Positions 1-10,594 of a stretch of DNA of 37,315 nucleotides are shown piece after piece (the stretch's first letter is position 1; every line of letters starts with the position of its first letter). This DNA is from Ghiorsea sp. GTDB lineage: Bacteria; Pseudomonadota; Zetaproteobacteria; Mariprofundales; Mariprofundaceae. The DNA lies in NCBI GenBank assembly GCA_030949605.1, contig JAUZSH010000043.1:1-37315 (forward strand), read 5' to 3'. The notes under the pieces were generated by a model, which saw only the letters and a list, made by a program, of their open reading frames with translations, did not search any database and had not been told where the DNA came from. Made by a program: the position numbers and the translations under genes.

Positions 1-596
1 CCACATACGGCACTGTTGCCAAAGCTTGTGTCTTATCTACAATCTGGCACAAACCCTGCATCGGTTAAACCTTGATTGACCATCATGGCAGCTTGCATCG
101 CATTTTGGGCATAAACAAGTTTAGCTTGAAGCGGTTGCCATAATCCTGCTTGCTGTAAAACTTGTTTTGTTGCCAAGCCAAAGGGGGCAACATCGGGGTT
201 AGCCATAGCGATATGATGAATATTTTTATTGCGCAGACTATTGAGGTCGCTGACTAGTTTTCCCTTGATTTTCAGTCCAACGAACCCTTGATCAATCTGC
301 TTATGCTGTCTTGCTAGCAACGCTGGTCGCTTTGCATCTGCGGCGATGAATATATCAAAGGGTGCACCTTGTTTGATTTGGTTGTAAAGCCTGCCTGTTG
401 AGCCTGACACTACGCGGATTTTTATATCATGCTTTGCCTCAAACGCTTCACTGATTTGCTGCGTTTTGGCGTAAAAACTCGATGCCACTGCCACGGTGAT
501 GCTCTCTTGGGCATAAGAAAATGAACCACAAAGACACAAAGACACAAAGATAAATAATACTTGGCGTATCTTTACACATCTCCGGTTCAACACCAT
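1..596 (-). CDS. modA: Molybdate ABC transporter substrate-binding protein ModA, partial at window edge, frame disrupted
   Basis: Periplasmic molybdate-binding protein of the ModA/solute-binding family; it would supply molybdenum for the nitrate reductase encoded nearby. The N-terminus has a signal peptide (hydrophobic stretch about residues 12-29, cleavage after a SYA-type site), followed by the ModA start ITVAVASSF, the SGSTGRLYNQI segment and the APFDIFIAADAKRP motif. The frame meets a TAA at 33-35 after ...DAGFV; a one-base shift near 46-50 gives an open frame (QIVDKTQALATVPYV) to the window edge, so the gene probably continues past base 1 and carries a one-base insertion. The start ATG at 596 directly follows the moaA stop codon (597-599), so the two are co-transcribed. 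Family identity is clear; the 3' part is missing. Confidence 0.85.
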
Positions 597-1644
597 TTAG
601 CCGCCAATGTTAATCATCGAGCGTTTATCCGCATCTGCACTAAAGTCATAAATACCAATTTCAGGTTTAATCAGCGCAGAGCGCAGAAATACGCTGCGAA
701 TATCATCATCTGTGCCACCTTGCCTTAACACATCACGCAGATTCATTTGTTTATCCGCTGGCAAACATGAGCGTAAGTCCACCATCTGAGGTTAAGCGCA
801 AGCGATTACAACCCTCACAAAATCTATCCGACATGGGCATGATAAAACCAACATCACCCTTGCCATGTTTCAGCGGTAAATACCTTGCAGCCGTATTACC
901 CGTGGTCATATCACCCACCTCAACGCGAGCTTGCACATCATCACGCGCCAACACATCGGCGATGGAAACATAATGTTTATCCCAGTCCATGCCCTGCTTC
1001 ATCGGCATAAGCTCGATAAAACGTATGGTTGCTCCCATATTTACTGCAAAATCAATCAATTCGGCAACTTCAGACTGTTCACCACCTGCATTGATGCCTT
1101 TCATCAATACCGTATTCAGTTTAATGGGTAACAACCCCGCATCTTTGGCAGCTTGAATGCCATCCAACACAGGCTGCAAGGGGCTACCCGTCAGCTTTTG
1201 AAAGCGTAAAGGGTTTAAGGTGTCCAAGCTGATGTTGATACGATTTAAACCTGCATTTTTAAGTGCTTGGGCATGTTTTGCCAAGTAGGTGGCATTGCTG
1301 GTCATCGCCAAATCGGTAATACCATCAATGGCTGCGATTTTCTCAATCAATTGAGGCAAATCTTTGCGCACCAAAGGCTCACCACCTGTGATACGAATCT
1401 TATTCACACCCAAATCTACAGCCACTTTCACAATCTTTTCAATCTCTTCAAAGCCTAAAATATGCGAACGCGGCTCTGCCTGATAAGCATCCGCCGCAGG
1501 ACGACAATAATCACAGCGCATATTGCAGCGGTCGGTGACTGAAATACGCAAATAATTAAGTTTACGATTAAAGCTATCGATTAAACCCGCGTGCTTGGGT
1601 CGTTTATCGAAAAACTGAATCGGTATTGGTTTAGCTTGTATCAT
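597..1644 (-). CDS. moaA: GTP 3',8-cyclase MoaA (molybdenum cofactor biosynthesis), frame disrupted
   Basis: Radical SAM enzyme that converts GTP to the cyclic precursor of molybdopterin; needed for NasA. The N-terminal radical-SAM cluster motif CNMRCDYC is at residues 40-47, the GGEPLVRKDL motif follows, and the C-terminal cluster begins FCEGCNRLRL. The first frame stops at 751; the conserved end (SCLPADKQMNLRD to the C-terminal INIGG) continues one frame over to 597. Dropping one base between about 775 and 790 gives a continuous 348-residue protein and restores the family's C-x2-C-x13-C second iron-sulfur motif exactly, and the total length (1048 bp) is 3n+1, so a single-base insertion is the best explanation. 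It starts 17 bp after the porin-like gene and abuts modA. Confidence 0.93.
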
Positions 1645-1661
1645 AAATGCAGATTATTCTC

Positions 1662-2936
1662 TTAAAAAGCGTACTGGGCAATCATATAAGCAAATGTTGC
1701 CGAATCAGCCTTGCCACCATTGCGCTCTGACAACCGCTGCACCAGGGTTAAACACACCATACAAACCCACAACCTTTAAACCTTGAACCGATGCCACTTT
1801 ATACACCACTTTAAGGTCAATCTCTGTGCCTGCATCTGTCGATGTATAGGTTGGTGAACCTGCAAACACATTGCCAACGCCCACCACATTCACCCAATCA
1901 CCTGTGGCTTTATCCAATGATAAAAAGTGCACATTACCCATCAAGGTTAACCCTTTAGCTGGTGACATTTTGGCTGAAAGTCGTAAGTCTTTCATGTTTG
2001 CCCACGAAAAAAGATCCATTTCACCATAATGGGCGTGGTTGGTATGGAAAGGGAACACAAAGGTTTTATGTGTGTTCGCATCGGTTTTGTCATCACCCGG
2101 GCTGTAGTTGTATTCAATGCCAAGCCGTGTTTTCCATGTATCCAATGTATAACCCACTTTAAGCGCATACGCCGATGCATGTTGAGACACGCCTGTTTTC
2201 CAAGTGCCGCGTTGAAACACCGCCTCAAATGTGCCATCAAAACCATCACGTTGACCAAACAAACGCGTACCAAAGGTATTCATATTACGCCCTTGACCCA
2301 CAGATGCTTGCTGATTGTGCTGCCAATTGATGACATAAGCATCAACACCTGATTTGGGGGCAACATGGTATGTGCCATAAGCACCAAGCAAGGTTCTATC
2401 TTCCCATGTCACCAAGGATTGCCCCTGCGGTGCTGCGGTGGATGGTGTCATTGACACAATATCTGCGGGATGAACAGCAAATACGTCAATCGACATGGCA
2501 TCTTTTTTATACATCACTTTGGCACCATCAAAAGTACGCGCCACATCTTTCCAGCCCAAATGACCGAGCAAACGTTGATCGCCATACACCAATTGTTGGC
2601 GACCCACACGCACAGCCATGTTTTTCATGTCATATTGCACATAAGCCTGTAGTAAATCTGCTTGGGAGAAGGTTTGTGTACCATTGGTTTTGGTCTTGTT
2701 TTTTATCAACACCGCCTGCGGTTGCAAGAATACCGACACGCCATTATCAAAATCTTTTTAGCCTTGATATACAAACGCGAATCAAACTCGCTACGATTTT
2801 GGTCAACCGTCGAATTAAAATTAAAATTATCAAATGATTGATAACGCTCCCGCAAATCAGCTGAAACCGACCAGTCTTCTGCATACACCACGCTAGAGAA
2901 GCACATCATCGATAATCCAATAAGTATCTTTGTCAC
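1662..2936 (-). CDS. Outer-membrane porin-like protein (alginate-export-type beta-barrel), two compensating frame disruptions
   Basis: Probable outer-membrane beta-barrel of the alginate_exp/porin type, about 424 residues. A GTG start at 2936 has AAGGAG about ten bases upstream; residues 1-19 form a signal peptide (hydrophobic core, VYA cleavage site). The mature part starts with SVSADLRERYQ and later has GRQQLVYGDQRLLGHLGW-like barrel strands. Two shifts are needed: at 2755-2759 a run of five T (plus strand) is probably six, joining KAKK to DNGVSVFL; near 1720-1730 one extra base, after which the frame ends in IAQYAF with a terminal Phe typical of outer-membrane barrels. Total length 1275 bp is a multiple of three, as expected for one loss and one gain. 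Position next to nasA and moaA suggests nitrate/nitrite or other anion passage, but substrate is unknown. Confidence 0.78.
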
Positions 2937-3066
2937 TTTTGTTTTTACTCCTTCTTATTTTAATTAAACCTTCCTCAAAAAGTCGTAAATGCGTGAAAAG
3001 AGCACTCTTGAGTACAAAAACGCCAAGAAGCGCGAAAAGTAGTCAGTCAATAACGTTTCTCACCAT

Positions 3067-3172
3067 GGAAGTGAGGCTTTAGCCTCGCCTCTCTAAACCA
3101 AGAGCAAGGGTTTTAGTTTCTGTTCAAAACCTTGCACCTACTCAATGAAGGCGAGGCTAAAGCCTCACTTCC
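3067..3172. repeat. 106-bp structured repeat with 23-bp inverted ends
   Basis: Arms at 3067-3089 and 3150-3172 are perfect reverse complements over 23 bp (starting GGAAGTGAGGCTTTAGCC); each arm is itself a GAGGCT/AGCCTC palindrome, so the unit can fold as one long or two short hairpins. A relative with the same GGAAGTG...CACTTCC ends and size sits inside the element at 10595-10898. The rest of the 395-bp gap 2937-3331 holds no gene; no clear promoter motif was found in it. Confidence 0.85.
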
Positions 3173-3331
3173 ACATTAAAAGTAGCATGAAACGCTGTGT
3201 TTTCTGCGTTCTCTGTGTCCTCTACGGTAAAAAATAAGCATTTAATCACCTGCCATTCGCCTCAATCCCGTTATTTCTCGCAATAATCATCTAAGTCCGA
3301 CAGTCTCTTAGACTTTTGAGAAAGCTCTAAG

Positions 3332-6020
3332 CTATATCTCTGCCAATAGCCTTTTCATTTCAGGAACACACGAACCACAGCCTGTGCCTGCTTTGGTACA
3401 AGTTTTCAATGTTTCCAAGTCACCACAGCCGCTAGCCATGGCTTCTTTGATTTCGATTTCGCCTACATTATGACAAGCGCAAATGATTTTACCTTTGGTG
3501 TCTGTCGTATTGACCACACTGCTTGGCGCAAGCAAAAACGGACGCATATCACCCACATCTGTGCCTTCAAGCATCAATGTGCGTAGCCATTTGGCTTCGG
3601 AAATATCACCACCCACCCAGCGCACAGCGACAAGGTGTCCATCACTGTTAATCCAAGCTTTGCGGTGGATGCCATGCCGTTTATCTGAGTAGGTAAGCAC
3701 TTCAAAGGCTTGACCTTGCTCTAACATATAGTCCAAACGCTTGTATTGTTCATCTTGAAGCGGCTGTGTGCATGCTAAATCAATGGATGTCACAGGGAAA
3801 TTCTGCCCAGCGCACGCCACCACGCCATAGGTGTAGGGTTCAATCATTTGCTGACCCAAATCAACATGCTGCCCAGCCATCAACAGCATGCCATGCCAAG
3901 CTGCCTTAAATGGGCAAAACATTCACGGCCGAATGCTTAAATTCAGGTTCTTTCGATACAGGGTCAACCGATGTTTTCATCAAGGTATTGATGCGCCCAG
4001 CTCTTGCCATCATTTTGCCCCAATGCATAGGGAAAAAGACTAAACCTTGGCGAATATCTTTGCTGATTTGCGCTGGCGCAATCACTTCACCACGTCGTGA
4101 TGAAATCAAGACCAAAGCTTCATCTTCAATGCCATACATTTGTGCATCATCAGGATGAATTTGCAGCGTGGGCATAGGGATATGTTGCATCAATTGCGGC
4201 ACAGCGCCTGATTTGGTCATGGTATGCCATTGGTCGCGAATACGACCTGTGGTTAAAGAGAGCGGATATGTGTCATCGGTTGGCTCAGCCACGGGGATAT
4301 AATCAACATCAATAAAGTGGGCTTTCTTATCGTGAGTTTCATACACATGGTTTGTATATAAACGTTTGATTTGGTTGGGTTTATCACCTTTCTTAAATGG
4401 CCACTGCTGCGCCCCAAACTCATCGAGTACAGCATAAGATAAACCTGTAATATCAATATCTTTACCCGCTGTTAATCCGCAGTGTTCATCAAATACATCA
4501 CTTGCGGTTTGGTAAGCAAACGCTTGTGACCAATCTTGCCCAAGCTGTTGCCCCAGAGCCACAGCAAAATCAGCTGCGATTTTCCAATCATCGCGCGATA
4601 ACCCCGCCTTAGGAATCGCTTGCTGCAAGTGGGTAATTCTGCGCTCAGTGTTGGTAATGGTTCCCTCTTTTTCTGCCCAACCTGAGGCAGGGAACAAGAC
4701 ATGCGCCAGTTTGGTGGTATCGGTGGGATGATAAGCATCCGATACCATCACCAGCTCGGCTTTTCGCAGTGCTGCTTCAGCTCTCTTGGCATCGGGCATG
4801 GATACAATCGGGTTGGTACAAGCAATCCATACCGCTTTGACCGTACCTGCTTCTAGCGCACTGAATAACTCCGTAGCGGTTAAACCAGGTTTGGATGGCA
4901 CATCATCTACACCCCAATAGTCAGCGACTTCTTGGCGGTGTTTAGGGTTGGTATAATCACGGTGTGCAGCCAACATGGTTGCCATGCCGCCCACTTCACG
5001 ACCACCCATAGCATTGGGTTGCCCCGTGAGCGAAAACGGACCACAACCTTCTTTGCCCACTTGCCCTGTTGCCAAATGCAAGTTAATCAAGGCATTGTTT
5101 TTATCTGTGCCCGATGACGATTGATTTAAGCCCATCGTCCAAAAGGATAAGGTTTTATTCTCACCAAACCAACGTGCAGCTTGGATAATATCTTCGGGGG
5201 TTAAACCACAAGTCTCGGCAGCTTCACCAAGGTTAAGATTGAGTGCTTTTTCACGCACTTCGGCAAAGCCAGTCGTATGTTTCGCCATATAATCTTCATC
5301 TGCAAAGCCTTCTTGCAACAACACATGCAACATGGCTTGATACAATAAAACATCTGTACCTGCTTTAAGTGGTAAATGTAAATCGGCAATCGAACACGTA
5401 TCAGTTCTGCGTGGATCAACCACAATCACCTTTAAATTGGGGTTTGCCTCTTTCGCTGCTTCCAAGCGACGAAACACAATGGGATGCGCATAAGCTGGGT
5501 TTGCGCCTGCAATAAAAAAGCAACTCGCCTTTTCAATATCATCATAACACGTCGGTGGCCCATCTGCGCCAAAGGCACGTTTATAACCCATCACCGCTGA
5601 AGACATGCAAAGCCTTGAGTTGGTATCAATATTATTGCTGCCAATAAAGCCTTTCATCAGCTTATTAAACACATAATAATCTTCAGTCAACAACTGACCC
5701 GACACATAAAATGCCACCGCATCAGGGCCATGCTCTTGAATAATATCAGCAAACTTCTTCGCCGTATGACTTAAAGCCGAATCCCAATCTACAGGGGCAA
5801 AAGGCGCATCTAAAGACGTGCGCAATTGCGGCACAAGCAGACGGTCTTTGGTATCTACCGTTTTGTGCAGCTCTCTGCCTTTTGAGCAGAGTTTCCCTTG
5901 ATTGGTGGGGTGTTTGGTATCGCCGCGAAGTGAGATGATTTTCTCACCATCGGTTTCCAAGACAATGCCACAGCCTGTACCACAATAGGAACAGGCACTA
6001 TTTACAGTTGTTGTCATCAA
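3332..6020 (-). CDS. nasA: Assimilatory nitrate reductase catalytic subunit NasA, frame disrupted near residue 700
   Basis: Cytoplasmic molybdopterin-guanine-dinucleotide enzyme reducing nitrate to nitrite. The N-terminal [4Fe-4S] ligands are C10, C13, C17 and C45, and the Mo-ligating cysteine is probably C138 in NSRLCMSS. The molybdopterin domains run to about residue 700, where the frame stops (3906); the adjacent frame continues to 3332 and encodes the family's C-terminal part with a BFD-like [2Fe-2S] domain (CACHNVGEIEI, then CTKAGTGCGSC). Removing one T from the TTTT (minus strand) near 3915-3918 joins SAVNV to CPFKAAWHG, giving about 895 residues, the usual size of NasA with a BFD tail; the total of 2689 bp is 3n+1. 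Alternatively these are two overlapping genes of 704 and 196 residues. It follows nirD by 3 bp in the nirB-nirD-nasA operon. Confidence 0.92.
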
Positions 6021-6023
6021 TAT

Positions 6024-6335
6024 TTAGAGGGCTAAGAAAACAGTGCCGTCTTCAACTTTCACGGCATACGTTTTGACGCAACCTTCATCGGGTGCTGCGA
6101 CTTGCCCATCATCCAAATGAATGCGCCAATTGTGCAATGGGCACAACACATCATCGCCAGAAATAATGCCATCCACCAAGGGACCATCTTTATGTGGGCA
6201 ACGGTTTTCCAAGGCTTTGACTCTATCATTGGTCAAACGAAATACTGCAACAACGGTATCACCCGCACGAACAGTACGCGCTTGTGATGGTGGAATTTCA
6301 TCCAATTTACAAACTTCAATCCATTTATCAGACAT
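6024..6335 (-). CDS. nirD: Nitrite reductase (NADH) small subunit NirD, Rieske type
   Basis: A 103-residue Rieske-fold small subunit of the NADH-dependent assimilatory nitrite reductase; partner of NirB. Unlike the E. coli type NirD, which lacks cluster ligands, this protein keeps a full set: C46 and H48 in CPHKD, C65 and H68 in CPLHNW, so it should bind a [2Fe-2S] centre as in the NasE-type subunits. The start ATG at 6335 overlaps the nirB stop, indicating translational coupling, and nasA follows within 3 bp. Confidence 0.95.
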   Translation of the reverse strand: MSDKWIEVCKLDEIPPSQARTVRAGDTVVAVFRLTNDRVKALENRCPHKDGPLVDGIISGDDVLCPLHNWRIHLDDGQVAAPDEGCVKTYAVKVEDGTVFLAL

Positions 6336-8796
6336 TATACTGTCTCCACACGAACAGGAATATCAATCGCTTTGTATTCCGTGAATTTTTCATAACCTTT
6401 ATCAGCATCTTGAACACGCGCTTGCCATGGGTCATGCGCTTGTGCATCAAGGTAGGCATGTAAACGCGCCACCAAAGCTTTGCGATTGTCCAAATCATCC
6501 ACAACCGCTGCTTTAATGCTATCTAAACCCACACGTTTTTGCCATGGTGCACAACGCTCATTATGGCGACCACCTTCACGGTAGTGTTGCAAGTAAGCCT
6601 TGGCAATTTGTTCAACTTCTTCAGCAGTTTCCACAAGACACAACAACTCTGTTGCCACCACATGTACACCACCATTACCACCCGTGCTGATTTCCCAGCC
6701 ACCTTCAACACCGACAATACCTATATCTTTAATCGTAGCTTCAGCGCAATTTCGCGGACAACCCGAAACGCCTAACTTCACCTTGGCAGGGAACCAAAGA
6801 TGATCGAGTTGTTTTTCCAAATGAATGCCCAATGATGTGGAATCTTGGGTACCAAAGCGACACCACTCTGAACCCACGCATGTTTTAACTGTACGCAAAC
6901 CTTTACCATAAGCATAACCACATGCCATATCCAAATCTTTCCACATCGGTGCTAAATCTTCTTTTTTGACACCAAGCAAATCAATACGTTGACCACCTGT
7001 AATTTTCACTGTCGGCACATCATATTTCTTGGCAACCGTTGCAATTTTAATCAACTCATCAGGCGTAGTCACACCACCAAAAATACGCGGAATCACTGAA
7101 AACGTGCCGTCTTTTTGAATATTGGCGTGCATTCTTTCATTGGCGATACGTGATGTGCGGTCATCTTCCGAATCTTCAGGCCAAAGCATACCAATATAAT
7201 AGTTAATCGCTGGGCGACAAACTTGGCAACCTTCACCTTCCCAGTCCAACACATTCATCACTTCACGCACCAAGGTCAGCTTCTTGGTTTGAATTTGTTC
7301 TTTGACTTGTTCGTGGTTCATCTCTGTACAACCACAAATTGGGTCATGCTCTGATTCGACAAATGATGTGCCTAATGTGGACACAAGAATTTGGTCGATA
7401 ATGCCTGTACAGCCCCCACAAGAACCACCTGCTTTGGTACAAGCCGTAATTTCTTTGCGCGTGGTTAAACCTTCATTGGTAATCGCATCAACCACATCTT
7501 TTTTGGTGATGCCATTGCAACCACAGACTACAGTGTCATCGCTCATGGCAGATGCTTGGTCTATACCTGAATGCCCAGAGTCACCCAAACCTGATGCCGA
7601 AAACAGCATGGTAGAGCGCATTTCAGACACATCTTTACCATCCTGCATCCATTGAAAAAAGGTTGGTCCATCAGCCGTGTCGCCAAACATGACCACGCCT
7701 TTGATTTTATCATCTTCCAAGATGATTTTTTTATACACACCACCATGTTTGTCCAACAATTCAATCATGTCTGCGCCAGGTGTACCCATGAAGTCACCCG
7801 CCGAAAACACATCAATACCTGATACTTTTAACTTGGTCGAAACCACCGAACCTTCATAGGCTCTTAAGCCATTGCCCGTAATTTGATACGCCAACACTTT
7901 GGCTTGCTCAAACAATGGCGCAACCAAGACCATAAGCCACGCCTCTATGCTCAGCACATTCACCCACCACATATACCGACGCATCCGTCACGGTCTGCAT
8001 GTAATCATTGACCACGATACCCTTATTACAAAATAAACCAGAGCTTTCAGCCAAAGCCTTATTCGGGCGAATACCCACTGCCATGACCAATAAATCACAT
8101 TCAAGTGTAGAGCCGTCTTTAAATTTCAGCCCTTCAACGCGCTTCTCACCTGATCACTTCCGTGGTCAACGTGGACATTTTAAATTGCATACCTTGGTCT
8201 TCCAAAGATGTTTTCAGCATCTCGCCAGCCACACTATCCAGCTGCATATTCATCAAGGTATCTTGGTCATGCATCACTGTGGCTTCCATGCCAAGGTTGA
8301 GTAAACCTTTGGCTGCTTCCAAGCCCAATAAACCACCACCAATCACCGCAGCTTTTTTATACGTTTTCGCCGCTTCAAACATCTTATCGCAATCATCAAT
8401 GTCACGGAATGCAATCACACCATCTTTATCATGCCCAGGAATCGGAATGATGAACGGATTAGAACCTGTGGCGATAATCAGATTATCGTATTCTGCAACC
8501 GTGCCATCTTCGGCGGTCACCCGTTTTTTGCCTCGATGAATTTCAGTGACTTTTTTGCCCATGTGTAGCTTGATGCCATTATCTTTATACCACTGTTCAT
8601 CATTCAATATAATATCTTCAATGGTGGTGTCACCCGCAAGCACAGGAGACAACATAATGCGGTTGTAGTTGGGATAATTCTCCGCACCAAAAATGGTAAT
8701 CTCAAACATATCGGGATTGGCTTTTAAAATCTCTTCAATGGCACGCACACCCGCCATACCATTACCAATCATTACTAATTTTTTCTTATTACTCAT
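6335..8796 (-). CDS. nirB: Nitrite reductase (NADH) large subunit NirB, two frame disruptions
   Basis: Large subunit of siroheme nitrite reductase (nitrite to ammonium, NADH donor), about 819 residues after correction. Order of domains: N-terminal FAD/NADH domain (VMIGNGMAGVRAIEE; AVIGGGLLGLEAAKG), a BFD-like [2Fe-2S] domain (CGCNG...CTKAGGSCGGC), a second BFD-like segment (CGCTEM...EGCQVC), then the siroheme/[4Fe-4S] domain with CVGSEWC and GVSGCPRNC. Three frames are used: shifts near 8151 (extra A, joining TTEVI to GEKRVEG) and near 7928 (GG for G, joining YGL to VAPLFEQAK). The total of 2462 bp is 3n+2, fitting two single-base insertions. The start is the ATG at 8796 with AGAGG six bases upstream; an in-frame TTG six bases earlier is less likely. 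A sigma-54 promoter lies about 58 bp upstream. Confidence 0.93.
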
Positions 8797-8853
8797 CTTC
8801 AACCTCTTTCGGCGCAGTGTATCTTAATAATCTTGAATCTTAACATTAGACTA

Positions 8854-8869
8854 AGCAAACAACATGCCT
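8854..8869 (-). promoter_or_regulatory. Putative sigma-54 (-24/-12) promoter of nirB-nirD-nasA
   Basis: Reading the minus strand, AGGCATGTTGTTTGCT has the GG and GC pairs of the -24/-12 consensus separated by exactly ten bases and a consensus TTGCT -12 box. The start of transcription would fall near 8843, about 47 bases before the nirB ATG. Only the first base departs from TGGCAY. Nitrogen-assimilation genes are classic sigma-54 targets, activated by NtrC-type proteins. Confidence 0.7.
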
Positions 8870-8912
8870 ACTTGAAACACAATATATTCAGGGGGATAAG
8901 CCCAAGTTCACC

Positions 8913-8948
8913 TCACACCGTGATTAAATATAAGTCATAGTGTGATTA
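8913..8948. promoter_or_regulatory. Tandem 14-bp motifs, candidate upstream activator sites between nirB and narK
   Basis: TCACACCGTGATTA at 8913-8926 and TCATAGTGTGATTA at 8935-8948 share TCA-N4-GTGATTA and are spaced 22 bp, i.e. about two helical turns. They lie about 70-105 bp upstream of the inferred nirB start and 87-122 bp upstream of the inferred narK start, the usual place for sigma-54 enhancer sites. They do not match the textbook NtrC palindrome, so the bound protein is unknown. Confidence 0.45.
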
Positions 8949-9008
8949 TATTTTAGACTTTGAAGCAATTGGTATTCAAAATATAAGCAAAACACACATC
9001 GACCATAC

Positions 9009-9024
9009 TGGCATTAGGCTTGCT
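9009..9024 (+). promoter_or_regulatory. Putative sigma-54 (-24/-12) promoter of narK
   Basis: TGGCATTAGGCTTGCT matches the consensus TGGCAYR-N4-TTGCW at all but one position, with ten bases between GG and GC. Transcription would start near 9035, 43 bases before the narK ATG at 9078. Confidence 0.78.
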
Positions 9025-9077
9025 CATCAATGTGCAGAATATTACTATCAATTTTAATTGATACAGGAGACACTCAA

Positions 9078-10591
9078 ATGGCAGCAACTGGCACTGGCGT
9101 TGACCAAAGCAAAATAAATCTATTTTCTTTTACGGGAAAAATGAAAATATTACACATGTCATGGCTTGCATTCTTTATCAGCTTTATGGTCTGGTTCAAC
9201 TTTGCACCACTTTTAGCATCTATCCGCGAGACATTTGGTTTAAGCGACCAAGAAGTGAAACTTTTACTTATCCTAAATGTCGCACTTACCATCCCCGCAC
9301 GCATTATCATTGGTATGCTGGTCGATAAATATGGGCCGAAAATCACCTTCTCCGTATTACTCGCCGCAGGCAGCGTGATGTGTTTCCTTTTTGCTTTTGC
9401 CAAGACCTATGAAGAGCTTGCAACTTATCGCTTTTTGCTTGGTTTTGTTGGTGCAGGTTTTGTGATTGGCATTCGCTTGGTTGCCGAGTGGTTCCCTGCC
9501 AAACAAGTCGGTACGGCCGAAGGGGTTTACGGTGGTTGGGGCAACTTTGGTTCAGCAGGTGCTGCCATGATTTTACCAGCACTAGCATTGTGGATTGGCG
9601 GTGACGATGGCTGGCGTTGGGCTGTGGCAACCACAGGTTTTCTTGCCTTAGGTTTCTCTGTTGTTTTTTACTTTTCTGTGAGCAACAACCCCAAAGGCAC
9701 CACCTATTTTCGCCCGAAAAACTTAGGTGCTATGGAAGTCACCAGCAAAGGCGACTTCTTCCTTTATTGCGCCATGACTGCCCCTTTATATTTGGCATTG
9801 GGTGTATTGGCTTGGAAAATTGGCCCTGCAAACTTAAACATTTTTTCCTCTACCATCACTTGGAGCATCTATGCAGCATTGTTTGCTTTGTATGCATATC
9901 AAGTCTCAAATATTTACACCATCAACAAAGGTTTGTTTGCCAAGAATGCCCGCCCTGTACCTGAAATTCATCGCTATAAATTCAAGCAAGTCGCAGCACT
10001 TAACTTTTCATATATGATTACGTTTGGTGCAGAATTGGCAGTCATTTCAATGTTACCTTTATTCTTCTTTGACACCTTCAAAGATAGCGCAGATTTATCC
10101 ATTGCCCAAGCAGCATTGATTGCTTCGATTTTTGCGGGTTTAAATATTGTGATGCGACCTATGGGTGGTTATTGGAGTGATAAATATGGGCGTAAACTTG
10201 TATTATGCATCACTCTTAGTAGGTTCTGCTTTAGGCTTTCTTCCTCATGGGTCAAATCACCCCTGACTGGTCTATTCCTGCAGCTATTGGTGTCATGCTT
10301 GTCGCCTCTGTATTTGTCAATGCAGGTAATGGGGCGGTATTTGCTGTCGTTCCTTTGGTCAAACGTCGCTTAACGGGCGGTGTTGCAGGCACAACAGGCG
10401 CGTTTGGTAATGTGGGTGGCGTAACCTTTCTCACCATCTTGTCTTTTGTTTCCTCAGGTACTTTTTTCATGGTCATTTCAGGTGCAGCCTTTGTCATTTT
10501 TCTACTTGTTTTATTCTTACTCGAAGAACCCAAGGGTTTTATGTATGAAGAAAATGAAGACGGTACCATTGAAAAGATTCAGCTACATTAA
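9078..10591 (+). CDS. narK: Nitrate/nitrite MFS transporter NarK/NasA-type, two frame disruptions
   Basis: Inner-membrane major facilitator for nitrate uptake or nitrate/nitrite exchange, about 503 residues after correction. The start is the ATG at 9078 with AGGAGA seven bases upstream; an earlier in-frame ATG at 9030 lacks a ribosome site. NarK signatures are present: MSWLAFFISFMVWFNFAPL in the first helix, GMLVDKYGPK after helix 2, the GVYGGWGNFGSAGA nitrate-signature segment, and GNVGGVTFLTIL late in the protein. Two shifts lie within 40 bp: one extra T near 10203 (RKLV to YASLLVG) and one extra C near 10243 (GF to LMGQITPDW); the total of 1514 bp is 3n+2. The kinase/phosphatase gene downstream was probably co-transcribed with it before the element at 10595 inserted. 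Confidence 0.93.
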
Positions 10592-10594
10592 TAT

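Noticed and set aside
3067-3172. CRISPR-like repeats
   Set aside because: Only one pair of inverted, not direct, units; no spacer series and no cas genes.
751-10591. Programmed ribosomal frameshifting as explanation of the split genes
   Set aside because: The sites share no slippery heptamer or downstream structure, occur in genes not known to be recoded, and mostly have an extra base of the neighbouring type; error or mutation is simpler.
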